Positions 54,473-62,842 of a stretch of 64,000 bases of DNA are shown here, in pieces (within the stretch, counting starts at the first letter, position 1; the number at the start of each line of letters is the position of its first letter). This stretch comes from Catellatospora bangladeshensis (lineage in GTDB: Bacteria > Actinomycetota > Actinomycetes > Mycobacteriales > Micromonosporaceae). Under the pieces are notes generated by a model, which worked only from the letters and a program-made list of their open reading frames with translations, did no database searches and was not told the origin of the DNA. A program made the translations under genes and the position numbers. Where the stretch lies: contig NZ_BONF01000017.1 in the NCBI RefSeq assembly GCF_016862575.1, positions 1 to 64,000 on the forward strand. The letters are read 5' to 3'.

Positions 54473-55872
54473 GCCTGCTCCAGCGCCTGGGCATAGGTGA
54501 CCAGCCGGGCGCCGGGGTGCGTGGCGGTGTAGGCGTCGGCGGAGGAGCGGGTGACGAACGGCTTGAAGCGCTCGTCGGCGGGCGCGGCCGGGTCCTGCAC
54601 CCACAGGCTCTTGTCGGCGAACCAGCGGGTGCCGGTCAGGGCGTCGGGTACGTAAGCGACCCGGGGCTTGTTCGCGCGTACGGCGCGCAGCAGGCACGTC
54701 GGGGTGGCGGCCGGGACGGTGCGCTCGGCGTCGGCGGGCCAGATCTCCCCGGCCAGCGCGGGGTCGGTGACGGGGCGGCCGCAGACGGCGTCGGTGCCCG
54801 TGATCGCCGCGCGATTGGCGGTCTGGCCAAAGTCGGCGTCGTAGCCCTCGCCGTAGACGGCCTTGAGGTAGCTGTCGTCGACGAACGCGGCCAGGTCGAT
54901 GGACTGCAGCACGCCGATGGACTTCAGGAACGGCACGTCGTGGGCGTGCGCGTCGCGCAGGGCCTGCTTGAGCTGGACGTCGAAGGTGACCTGGCCGCCG
55001 GCGCCGTTGTAGAGGTAGACCACCTCGGGCGGCAGGCCGGTGGCGTCGGCGACGGACTTCGCGGCCGCGAGCGGGTCGTTCCACAGGAACGCCGTGGCGT
55101 CGATCTGCGCCTTGAGGAACGCCTTGACCACGTCGGCGTGGTCCTTGGCGTACTGCTCGCGGACGACGACACCGTGGAAGGTGGGCACGTCCAGCGCCCC
55201 GCCGTCGTAGAGCGGCCGGGCCTCGCCCCGGTGCACCAGCAGGGCGGGCCACGCGACGAACTGGGACAGCGCGGCGACGTTGCCCGACTGCAGGGCGGAC
55301 GCGCCGACCTGGGGCACCTGGTTCTCGACCTTGACCCCGGTGACGCCCTGACGTTCGAGGGCCTGCACGAGCGTGCCGTGCGCGGCCGAGCCGACGCTGG
55401 TGGAGACGGTCTTGTCCTTGAGCCCCTTCAGGTCGGCGATCGTGGCCGTGGGGGTGGTGACGACCATGTTCAGCGCGCCGCGGATGTTGTACCCGGTCGC
55501 CGAGACGAGCTTGGTGCGGGTCTCGGCCTGCTGCTGGCCGCGAGAGCCGTTGATGAGCAGCGGGTAGTCCCCCATGGAGCCGATGTCGATCTTCCCGGCG
55601 ATCATCTGGGCGGTGATCGGCGCGCCGGTGTCGTAGTCCTGCCAGACGACGTGGAACTTCCGGCCGGTGATCTCGCCGAGTCGCTTCTCGAAGAAGCCCT
55701 GGGCCTTGAGCAGGGTGCCCGCGGTGACGGTGTTGATGGTCTTGGACTGGTAGCCGACCACAACCTGCTCGGCGTCGCTGTCGGCGGCGTTGCCGGCGAC
55801 GGTGCATCCGGAGGTGGCCGCCACGGCTGCGGCGAGGGCGAGGATCGCGACGATACGCATCAGGGGTCTCAT
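54469..55872 (-). CDS. ABC substrate-binding lipoprotein with NosL-like C-terminal domain
   Basis: The product is 467 residues, much longer than the usual 320. The ATG at 55872 overlaps the ferredoxin stop; the signal ends in a lipobox (VAATSGC). The binding-protein part (about 30-345) is NMT1/SsuA-like: VVVGYQSKTINTVTAGTLLK, then ITAQMIAGKIDIGSMGDYPL and VPTFHGVVVREQYAKDHADV. The last 110 residues resemble NosL copper-binding accessory proteins: CGRPVTDPALAGEIW, PTCLLRAVR, RVAYVPDALTGTRWFADKSL and the tail FKPFVTRSSADAYTATHPGA followed by RLVTYAQAL. The two Cys lie where NosL has metal ligands. The NosL resemblance is from pattern reading only. Confidence 0.85.
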   Translation of the reverse strand: MRPLMRIVAILALAAAVAATSGCTVAGNAADSDAEQVVVGYQSKTINTVTAGTLLKAQGFFEKRLGEITGRKFHVVWQDYDTGAPITAQMIAGKIDIGSMGDYPLLINGSRGQQQAETRTKLVSATGYNIRGALNMVVTTPTATIADLKGLKDKTVSTSVGSAAHGTLVQALERQGVTGVKVENQVPQVGASALQSGNVAALSQFVAWPALLVHRGEARPLYDGGALDVPTFHGVVVREQYAKDHADVVKAFLKAQIDATAFLWNDPLAAAKSVADATGLPPEVVYLYNGAGGQVTFDVQLKQALRDAHAHDVPFLKSIGVLQSIDLAAFVDDSYLKAVYGEGYDADFGQTANRAAITGTDAVCGRPVTDPALAGEIWPADAERTVPAATPTCLLRAVRANKPRVAYVPDALTGTRWFADKSLWVQDPAAPADERFKPFVTRSSADAYTATHPGARLVTYAQALEQA

Positions 55873-56096
55873 CTCAGCAAGTAGGGCATGTTGACGGTGA
55901 CGGCCCCGGTGGGGCAGCGGGCCGCGCACGGGCCGCAGTACCAGCACTCGTCGACGTGCATGTACGCCTTGCCGCTGGCCGGGTCGATGGCCAGCGAGTC
56001 CAGTGGGCAGACGTCGACACAGAGGGTGCAGCCGTCGATGCAGAGGTCCTGGTCGACGATGACCGGGAGATCGACGCGCTGGTGGGCCTGGGCCAT
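55869..56096 (-). CDS. 2[4Fe-4S] ferredoxin
   Basis: The product is 75 residues; the ATG at 56096 follows AGGAG at 7 bases. Cluster motifs are CIDGCTLCVDVCP, with one residue more than usual between the first two Cys, and CWYCGPCAARCP. The extra-residue motif recalls AprB-type ferredoxins that partner APS-reductase flavoproteins. It is two bases downstream of the GntR stop and overlaps the binding-protein gene. It likely carries electrons to or from the operon's flavoprotein. Confidence 0.93.
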   Translation of the reverse strand: MAQAHQRVDLPVIVDQDLCIDGCTLCVDVCPLDSLAIDPASGKAYMHVDECWYCGPCAARCPTGAVTVNMPYLLR

Positions 56097-56098
56097 GG

Positions 56099-56824
56099 TC
56101 AGCTCCTGCACAGCTGGGCGCGCATGGCGAGACGGTCGCCACGGAAGCGGATGGATTCGAGGTCGACGGGTGTGCCGTCGGCGAGGTGGGTGAGGCGTTC
56201 GAGCATCAGCAGCGCGGCGTTGAGCTCCGTGCCGAGCAGGCCCGCGCTGTGCGCGTCGGCGTTGACCGCTTCAAGGGTGAGGTCGGCGGTGCCGAGCGGC
56301 TGGCCGGTGATCGCTTCGAGCAGGACGAAAATGTCGCGGTGGGCGAGGTCCTCGTCGAGCAGGGGCTCCCCGACGACGCGGGGCAGGTAGGTCAGATCGA
56401 GCGACAGCGGCACGCCGTTGAGGCTGCGGATGCGTTCGATGTAGACGACGCGGTCGGTGGTGCACAGACGGCGGGCGACCCAGGTGGGCGGGTCGATGAG
56501 CTCGGCGGCGCGGACCTCGTTGGTGACGGCGCCGTGCTCGTGCAGGGTCTCGTTGAGGCCCATGAGGCGGTGCAGGCCGTGGGGGTACTTCTCGCCGCAG
56601 GTGGTGGTGCCCAGGCCCGGGGTGCGGTCGACGAGTCCCTCGTCGCGCAGCAGCGACAGGGCCTCGCGCACGGTGTTGCGGGACACGGCGAACTCGGCGC
56701 CGAGGTCGTCCTCGCCCGGCAGGGCGCCGTGGGCGAAGTCGCCGGCGACGATCTGGTGGCGCAGCACGTCGGCTACCTGGCGGGCGCGGTCGGTCCGGCG
56801 GCGGCGCGTGACATCGACTGTCAT
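56099..56824 (-). CDS. GntR-family regulator with UTRA domain (HutC-type)
   Basis: The product is 241 residues. The winged helix (about 10-75) shows QVADVLRHQIVAGDFAHGAL and LGAEFAVSRNTVREALSLLR. The UTRA ligand domain (about 90-235) shows VVYIERIRSLNGVPLSLDLT and the end VDLESIRFRGDRLAMRAQL. As the first gene of the six-gene operon it probably autoregulates it; an inverted repeat lies just upstream. Confidence 0.93.
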   Translation of the reverse strand: MTVDVTRRRRTDRARQVADVLRHQIVAGDFAHGALPGEDDLGAEFAVSRNTVREALSLLRDEGLVDRTPGLGTTTCGEKYPHGLHRLMGLNETLHEHGAVTNEVRAAELIDPPTWVARRLCTTDRVVYIERIRSLNGVPLSLDLTYLPRVVGEPLLDEDLAHRDIFVLLEAITGQPLGTADLTLEAVNADAHSAGLLGTELNAALLMLERLTHLADGTPVDLESIRFRGDRLAMRAQLCRS

Positions 56825-56852
56825 CAGGGGGAACCTCCTGTCCGGTCGATAC

Positions 56853-56869
56853 CCTACTAAACCGATAGG
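56853..56869. promoter_or_regulatory. Candidate GntR operator
   Basis: CCTACTAAACCGATAGG has CCTA/TAGG arms. It sits about 30 bases upstream of the gntR start, in an AT-rich patch that probably also contains the promoter. Confidence 0.45.
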
Positions 56870-57331
56870 ATTAGCGGAATACCACCGGAACTACGCCACC
56901 TGACGACTTCTCCGCACCCACTCCGAGCTGCCCGGACAATGCTTCAAGACCGCAGTTGCGCCACCTTCGGCACCGGCCTCCGGACAGTGAAACGGCCCCT
57001 ACTCCGCCGCCACGCGCAGACGTAGTGGGCCGCGATCGATCCGGGAAGGCCTACATGCTGGACGCCGGACCGGCTCCGAGCGCCGCGACCCGCGCTGCCT
57101 AGAAGGGCTGGTCGGCACCGAACGGCACGACGGCCTGCGGGCGGCGAAACCTGTGCCGGTGGTGCCGTGGTGGACCACGGCGGCGCAACGGTCCGGTGCC
57201 ATCGCCGGTTCAGTGTTCGCGTTGGGTGGCGTTCACTCACGCCCCTCGGCCGATCGGGCAAGGCCCCCGCCGCGCGGATGCCGCATACGGTTAAGCCTGC
57301 GGTCGCCGGGGCGAGTAGAGGAGTGCAAGCC
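56870..57331. other. Intergenic region, nothing recognised
   Basis: This gap of about 460 bases separates divergent genes. Short open frames on both strands show no family resemblance or start signals. I found no strong hairpin. Confidence 0.4.
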
Positions 57332-58081
57332 GTGACCCTGCGAGCACGGTCGCGCCGTCTGGGCGCCTGGTGGCGGGAGGCGGGTAGCGCGGCCCAGCTC
57401 GGCGCGGTGGTGGGTGTGCTCACCGCGCTGATCGGCGGGGTCTGCGCCGCGGCGCAGCTGCTCGGCGGCGAGGACCCGCCCGCCCCCGCGGCCTCCGGGC
57501 CGGCGACACCGCGGCTGGAGTACGCGGTCACGCTGCCCGCCCTGGAGAACCACTGCACGTCGTCGTGGATCGTGCCGCGCGATGTCGCCGACGGGACACC
57601 GTTCGACCCACGCGAGGTGCCCGCCGACGGCGTGCTCGGCAGCGGCAGCGCCATCGAGATCGTGGCGCAGGAGACCACCGGCCGCACGGTGGTGCTGCAC
57701 GGGCTGCGGGCCCAGGTACGAAGCCGCGGCCCCGCCGCGCCCGGCAGCCGCCTGACCCACGGCGGCTGCGGTGGCACGCTGCAGCAAGCACTGCTCCGGA
57801 TCGACCTGGCCACGCAGGCAGGCGCGGCCGTGCCGCGTGATCCCGCCGCGGCCGCGCCGTTCCCGTGGACAGTCGCCGAGCACGACCCGGCGGCATACTC
57901 GGTGAAGATCGAAGGCACCGGCCGGGTCGAGTTCGTGCTGGTCCTCGACTGGTCGTGGGGCGGCCGGCGGGAACAGACCATCATCGACGACGCCGGGCGG
58001 CCGTTCGTGGTCAGCTCGGCCGAGCAGGCCACCGACATGTGCAGCTTCCAGCAGACGTGGCGCGCGGGCAGGTGCGAATGA
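57332..58081 (+). CDS. Single-pass membrane protein with extracytoplasmic domain, unknown function
   Basis: The product is 249 residues from the GTG at 57332, preceded by AGAGGAG. One membrane segment (about 22-44: LGAVVGVLTALIGGVCAAAQ) is followed by a 200-residue outer domain with Cys in NHCTSSW, GGCGGT, DMCSF and GRCE, probably two disulfides. It contains IEIVAQETTGRTVVLHGLRA. I recognise no family. It is coupled to the lipoprotein gene by an ATGA overlap, so both likely work at the outer face of the membrane. Confidence 0.7.
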   Translation: MTLRARSRRLGAWWREAGSAAQLGAVVGVLTALIGGVCAAAQLLGGEDPPAPAASGPATPRLEYAVTLPALENHCTSSWIVPRDVADGTPFDPREVPADGVLGSGSAIEIVAQETTGRTVVLHGLRAQVRSRGPAAPGSRLTHGGCGGTLQQALLRIDLATQAGAAVPRDPAAAAPFPWTVAEHDPAAYSVKIEGTGRVEFVLVLDWSWGGRREQTIIDDAGRPFVVSSAEQATDMCSFQQTWRAGRCE

Positions 58082-59298
58082 GGCGCGCTTCCCTGGCGCT
58101 ACTGCTGGTGCTCGCCGGATGCGCCGCCGAACCCGGCCCGGTGACCCCGGCGCCCCAGCCGACCACGGCCGCCTCGCCCCCGGCGATGTTCCCCCGCTGG
58201 CAGGCGGTCGTCGCTGCCGGCCTGCCCAGCGGCACCGGAGCGTTCGAACCCGAACGGGTGGCCGCCGGGAGGCACGGCTTCGCGATGCTGTCCACCGACG
58301 AGTACGGCCGCCAGGGCCTGTTCTTCTCCCCCGACGGCACGACGTGGACCCGCAGCGTCAACGCATTCGACCGGCAAGCCCGCGACCTCGCCGCCGACGG
58401 GCGGGACGTGTACCTGCTGGCCCACGACACCTACGCCACCGCGGCGACCGTGTGGACCATGGACGAGGGTGGCGCGTGGGCGCGCCCGCAGACGCTGCGC
58501 TCGCGCCTCGGTCCCGTCGACAGCCCGGGATCGTGGGCGATCACGGCCGGACCGCGTGGTGCCTTCGTGGCCCACGTTCCCGACGACAGGCGCGTCGTCG
58601 AACTGTGGGCCGACGGCGGCAGCGGATTCGAGCGCAGCGAGGCCGCCACCGCCGACCTGCACGCCGAGCAGCGCCCTTACAACCGCCTCAGCCTGCAACT
58701 GCTGACCACGGCGGCCGGGCCGGTGCTGGTGTATGACCGGTACGGCACGCTGTACGCGGCCACCGCCGACGAGCTGTTCGCCGGAGTGCCCCAGGCGCTC
58801 CCGCCGAACGCCAACGTGAACCGCGTCGCCGTCAACGGCCGCAACTGGGTGGTCGACGGCTGGCTGTACGAGCCACTACGGCCCGGCGATCAGGGATACC
58901 TGGCCGATGACCCCACCGGCCAGAACGACCGCTTCCGGCCCGTCACCTGGTGCGGCGACGGATCCGGCGGGGTCGCCGCCGCCCGCGTGGACGCCGGGCG
59001 GCTACCCGATCTGGGGGTCACGGGCGGGCACGAGGCGGCGTCGATCCGCCCGTTCGGGACCGGGTTCCTGATGGTGGGCTCGACCGGCAACAGCACCAAT
59101 CAGACGACGACGCCGGGGCTGTGGTGGTCGCCGGACGGCTGCGCCTGGCACAAGGAACAGGTACGCGCCAACGGCTTCGAAGCCGCGGAGCGCTTCGCCG
59201 ACTTCGCCACCACCGGAGGGAACACGCTTCTCGCAGGCGGGCTGCGCGGCGCCGAAGGCCCGCAGACCAAACTCTGGCTGGGCTCGGGTCCGCAGTAG
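58078..59298 (+). CDS. Lipoprotein with beta-propeller-like repeats
   Basis: The product is 406 residues. The signal MRRASLALLLVLAGC ends in a lipobox (LAGC). The mature part has sialidase/BNR-like stretches: GRQGLFFSPDGTTWTRSV, TVWTMDEGGAWARP and GLWWSPDGCAWHKEQV, suggesting a beta-propeller. No catalytic set is evident. It probably forms a surface module with the membrane protein encoded by the overlapping upstream gene. Confidence 0.75.
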   Translation: MRRASLALLLVLAGCAAEPGPVTPAPQPTTAASPPAMFPRWQAVVAAGLPSGTGAFEPERVAAGRHGFAMLSTDEYGRQGLFFSPDGTTWTRSVNAFDRQARDLAADGRDVYLLAHDTYATAATVWTMDEGGAWARPQTLRSRLGPVDSPGSWAITAGPRGAFVAHVPDDRRVVELWADGGSGFERSEAATADLHAEQRPYNRLSLQLLTTAAGPVLVYDRYGTLYAATADELFAGVPQALPPNANVNRVAVNGRNWVVDGWLYEPLRPGDQGYLADDPTGQNDRFRPVTWCGDGSGGVAAARVDAGRLPDLGVTGGHEAASIRPFGTGFLMVGSTGNSTNQTTTPGLWWSPDGCAWHKEQVRANGFEAAERFADFATTGGNTLLAGGLRGAEGPQTKLWLGSGPQ

Positions 59299-59400
59299 CC
59301 GTGCAGAGCCGCGCACGTCCAGCACGTCGCGCAACCAGGGTTAGGCGTGCTCGTCTGTCAGGATGGTGGTCCAACCCCGGCGAGCGGATCCCTGTCGCTC

Positions 59401-59414
59401 TGAGAGCGCTCTCA
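59401..59414. promoter_or_regulatory. Palindrome TGAGAGCGCTCTCA (LacI-type operator candidate)
   Basis: TGAGAGCGCTCTCA is a perfect 14-bp palindrome with the central CG typical of LacI/GalR-family sites. It is 164 bases before the GH64 start codon. A second half-similar site lies at 59524-59533. Confidence 0.6.
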
Positions 59415-59523
59415 CCAGTAGATCGTGAACGAGGTCGTCGGTTCTCATCAATGCCATCTTTCTCCGCTGTGGCCAGCACGGGTTGACTTGATCTGCGCCC
59501 AATGGGTATCAAAGACATCTGAT

Positions 59524-59533
59524 AGAGCGCTCT
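59524..59533. promoter_or_regulatory. Second GAGCGCTC palindrome before the GH64 gene
   Basis: AGAGCGCTCT is a perfect palindrome, 31 bases before the GH64 ATG. It shares the core GAGCGCTC with 59401-59414. The centre-to-centre distance of about 121 bases would allow looping by a LacI-type tetramer. Confidence 0.55.
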
Positions 59534-59564
59534 CGTGACACCGTCCCGTCTCGAGAAGGTCACC

Positions 59565-61331
59565 ATGCACACGACTTCGCACCGCAGGGCCATGCCCTGG
59601 CGCACCATGAAACTCCTGGCGGCGGCCCTCGCTGCCCTGGTGGCTGGTGCCCTGCCAGCCGCGCCCGCGCACGCCGCGCCGGACTACGCGCAGGGCGTCA
59701 CCGCCGTCGACGCGACGCAGGCGAAGGTGTGGTTCACCCCCACCGTCCCCGCGACCCTGGTCGACCTGCACTACCGGCTGCCAGGCCAGGGCCAGCAGGA
59801 CTTCCGCATGACGAAGAACGGGTCGACCTGGGAGAAGACCGTCGGCGGCCTGTCGGCCGGGACGGTGCTGGAGTACTGGTTCACCTACGAGAAGTCCGGC
59901 CCGCTCTACGACACCCCGCATTTCACCTACACCCACGGGGGCGGGGGCGGGACCATGGTCGCGACCCCGGTGTTCAACCCGCCCGGCGGCGCGTACGCCG
60001 CTGCCCAGAGCGTCACCATCAGCACCGCCACCGCCGGTGCGGCCATCCGCTACACCACCGACGGCAGCACCCCGACCGCGAGCTCCACCCTCTACAGCGG
60101 ACCGGTCAACGTCGCCTCCACCCGCACCCTTAAGGCGATCGGGATCAAATCCGGCCTGACCACCTCGGCCGTGGCCACCGCGGTCTACACCATCGGCGGC
60201 GGCGGGGGCGGCGGCAACGGCACGTTCCCGGTCACGTTCGTCAACAACACCCGCGGGACGTGGACCAACAGCCAGGTGTACGTGACGTTCATCGGCCAGG
60301 TCACGCCGGGGCAGTGGTCGTACCTGAAGGCCGACGGCACCGTCACGCGCATCAACCACCTGGAGGAGACCGCGCCCGGCCACCTGGTCAAGAACGGCCG
60401 CAACTACGCCAACATGTCGTTCACGCTGGCCCAGGCCTCGACGGTGACCTTCCCCAACCGGATCGAGGGCGGGCGGATCTACCTGTCGCTGGGCTCGCCG
60501 ATGTACATCCCGATCTCCGCCGACGACCGCGGCTGGGGCGGCCCGGACCTGCTGAACCCGGCCGATCCCAACGCCGACGTCTACTTCGACTGGTACGAGC
60601 TGGGCTACGCGTACGGCCAGTTCGGGTTCGGCGGCAACACCACCCAGGTGGACCAGTTCGGCTTCCCGATGACGGCGCGGCTGCAGCAGGCGTCGACCGG
60701 CTACGACCAGACCGTCGGCATCACGCAGACCCGGGCGCAGGTGCTGTCGGGCTACCAGGCGGGGGTCGGCACGGCCTTCCGCGGGCTGGCCAACCAGTAC
60801 CGCATCGTCGCCCCGCGCACGTCGCCGGTCTTCAAGCCGGGCGGCGCCCAGGCGAACTACCTGCAGGGCGTCATCGACCAGGTGTGGAACTACTACACGG
60901 CCAACACCTGGACTGAGAACGACCACGGCCAGCTCTACACCGGGCGGGTGGTCAACGGTGTGCTGACCGGCACCAAGAACGACGGCACCTCGTTCAGCGT
61001 GCCGAAGCCGACCACGGCGCAGGTGTTCGAGTGCTCCGGGGCGCTGGCGGTGCCCCCGCCGGCCAACGACACCACCCGGGCCGTCGGCCGCGACTTCTGC
61101 GCGGCCTTCAACCGGGGCGTCGCGCAGAACCCGAACACCGCGGACTGGTTCGACCCGGCGAAGTACTACCCGGCGGGCTTGAAGAACGACTACGCGGCCT
61201 ACTTCCACGCCATCAGCCTCGACAAGCGGTCGTACGCGTTCGCCTACGACGACGTCAACGACCAGAGCTCCGTGAAGATCATCGGTAACAGCAACCCGCC
61301 GAGCCTGCTCACCCTGGCCGTCGGCTGGTAG
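59565..61331 (+). CDS. Secreted GH64 beta-1,3-glucanase with CBM56-like and chitobiase-type modules
   Basis: The product is 588 residues from the ATG at 59565. A signal peptide ends PAAPAHA. An N-terminal CBM56-like module (about 39-125: YAQGVTAVDATQAKVWFTPT) is followed by a CHB_HEX_C-type domain (about 130-205: PVFNPPGGAYAAAQSVTIST then YTTDGSTPTASSTLY). After a Gly-rich linker comes the GH64 thaumatin-like catalytic domain (about 218-588: FPVTFVNNTRGTWTNSQVYV, then GGRIYLSLGSPMYIPIS and DVYFDWYELGYAYGQFGFGG). GH64 enzymes release laminaripentaose from beta-1,3-glucan of fungal walls. The order of modules is unusual but plausible. Confidence 0.92.
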   Translation: MHTTSHRRAMPWRTMKLLAAALAALVAGALPAAPAHAAPDYAQGVTAVDATQAKVWFTPTVPATLVDLHYRLPGQGQQDFRMTKNGSTWEKTVGGLSAGTVLEYWFTYEKSGPLYDTPHFTYTHGGGGGTMVATPVFNPPGGAYAAAQSVTISTATAGAAIRYTTDGSTPTASSTLYSGPVNVASTRTLKAIGIKSGLTTSAVATAVYTIGGGGGGGNGTFPVTFVNNTRGTWTNSQVYVTFIGQVTPGQWSYLKADGTVTRINHLEETAPGHLVKNGRNYANMSFTLAQASTVTFPNRIEGGRIYLSLGSPMYIPISADDRGWGGPDLLNPADPNADVYFDWYELGYAYGQFGFGGNTTQVDQFGFPMTARLQQASTGYDQTVGITQTRAQVLSGYQAGVGTAFRGLANQYRIVAPRTSPVFKPGGAQANYLQGVIDQVWNYYTANTWTENDHGQLYTGRVVNGVLTGTKNDGTSFSVPKPTTAQVFECSGALAVPPPANDTTRAVGRDFCAAFNRGVAQNPNTADWFDPAKYYPAGLKNDYAAYFHAISLDKRSYAFAYDDVNDQSSVKIIGNSNPPSLLTLAVGW

Positions 61332-61386
61332 CACCCAGGTCACCGGCGAGCGTCGCAGACCCCCGAGTCGCGGCGCGCGGCGGGAT

Positions 61387-61421
61387 CCGGCCGGTCCGCG
61401 CACTCCGCGCGGACCGGCCGG
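61387..61421 (+). terminator. Terminator after the GH64 gene
   Basis: CCGGCCGGTCCGCGC (61387-61401) pairs perfectly with GCGCGGACCGGCCGG (61407-61421), a 15-bp stem with a 5-base loop. The rest of 61332-61659 holds only the upstream region of the next gene. Confidence 0.88.
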
Positions 61422-61659
61422 ACCGGGGTAGCCGGAAACGGATCCGCGCCCTGTGCGAATGGGAACGCCTCCCGCTGGAGAGCCCGCCGTGCCCTGCGGA
61501 CCCGCCCAGGCGAAACGCCTCATGCGGAAGCTGGGTGCAAGCCGGACCGGCGCGCGCTCCTACCGCCTGACTCCCATCGTGTGGGCGGGAGGTATCCAGC
61601 GGCGACCCGACGCCCCCTGTATCGATGCACACGTCCCTCGGATGCAGAGGAGCACCGAC

Positions 61660-62595
61660 ATGGCTCGACGGATACGAACGGCGGCGACAGTATTGCTGAC
61701 GACGCTCGCACTGGCGTTGACAAACCCGCTGGCAGCACACGCTTCCGGTGCCACTGCCGACGTCATGTGGTTCAACCCGGCGTCGGGGGAACTGTCCACG
61801 TGGATTCTGGACGGCGCGGGCCACGTGCTGGGCACCCGGGCGCTGGACTGGCGCTGCGACCGGGCCTCCGGATGCGCCGACCAGTGGAGACCGGTCGGTG
61901 GTGCGGACATGACAGGCGACGGCGTTTCCGATCTCGTCTGGTTCCACGAGGTGACGGGCACCCTGTCGATCTGGCACCTTGACCGCGCGGGTCACGTGCT
62001 GGGCACCCGAACCGTCAGCTGGCGCTGCGCCCAGGCCGACTGCGGCCGTCAATGGGACCTCGTCGGCCTGGCCGACGTCGACCGCGACGGCCGCACCGAC
62101 GTGACGTGGTGGAACGGGCAGACCGGTGACGTGTCCACGTGGCTTCTCGACACGTCCGGCACCGTCCGTGGCACGCAGGCGCTGGACTGGCGCTACGCCA
62201 ACGGCAACCCGTACTGCCAGGGCTGGCGGCCCCTCGCCGTCGGTGACCTCACCGGTGAGGGCGTCGCGGACTTGCTGTGGGTCAACAATGCCGACGGCGC
62301 GCTGTCGGTCTGGCATCTCGACGGCTCAGGCCATGTCCTGGGCACCAGGTCCCTCGGCGTGAGCCCCGCCGGTTCCTTCGGCTGCCGCGGGGCGAGCTCA
62401 TGGCTGCTCGGGCTCACCGACGTCGACGGCAACCGCTCCACCGATGTGGTCTGGTACGCCTGGCACGCTGGGTTGGTGACGAGTTGGCTGACCAACTCCG
62501 CGGGCACCGTCGTGGCGACCCAGCCGGTCGACTGGCGTTGCGACGCGCAGTCCGGATGTGCCTACGACTGGCACGCGGTGGCGTTGATGCATTGA
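61660..62595 (+). CDS. Secreted five-module FG-GAP/VCBS-like repeat protein
   Basis: The product is 311 residues from the ATG at 61660 behind GAGGAG. The signal peptide ends LAAHASG. The rest is five repeats of about 56 residues, each with D-x-x-W, a GxLSxWxLDxxGHVLGTR segment, a Trp-Arg-Cys...Cys pair in most copies, and an Asp-rich loop (ADMTGDGVSDLVW, ADVDRDGRTDVTWW, GDLTGEGVADLLW, TDVDGNRSTDVVW) of the FG-GAP calcium-binding type. The protein is probably a small extracellular beta-propeller; ligand and role are unknown. Confidence 0.82.
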   Translation: MARRIRTAATVLLTTLALALTNPLAAHASGATADVMWFNPASGELSTWILDGAGHVLGTRALDWRCDRASGCADQWRPVGGADMTGDGVSDLVWFHEVTGTLSIWHLDRAGHVLGTRTVSWRCAQADCGRQWDLVGLADVDRDGRTDVTWWNGQTGDVSTWLLDTSGTVRGTQALDWRYANGNPYCQGWRPLAVGDLTGEGVADLLWVNNADGALSVWHLDGSGHVLGTRSLGVSPAGSFGCRGASSWLLGLTDVDGNRSTDVVWYAWHAGLVTSWLTNSAGTVVATQPVDWRCDAQSGCAYDWHAVALMH

Positions 62596-62842
62596 GCGCG
62601 AACTCTCCGCCGGACTCCGTTCGGATGTCCGGGCTCGCTCGGCTGTTCCTCGAGCAGATCAGCCCGCGCACAGGGCCAGCGCTGAATGTCACGGCTCTGC
62701 CCGCAGTGCTGATCGGTCACTGCCGGCAACAGTTCCAGCAGGTCACGGCCATGCCCCGGCCGTCCCGGACACGGACAAGCGCACCCGGCCGCGGATGTCC
62801 ACCTGATACTGTTATGGAACGTTTAGCGGGGAAGGAAATGAA

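Noticed and set aside
59448-61523. 691-codon minus-strand frame opposite the GH64 gene
   Set aside because: It is antisense to a protein with signal peptide and recognisable domains, and is Val/Gly/Arg-biased.
62610-62632. Hairpin CCGGAC/GTCCGG after the repeat protein gene as a terminator
   Set aside because: The 6-bp stem is too short for a confident call in this GC-rich sequence.
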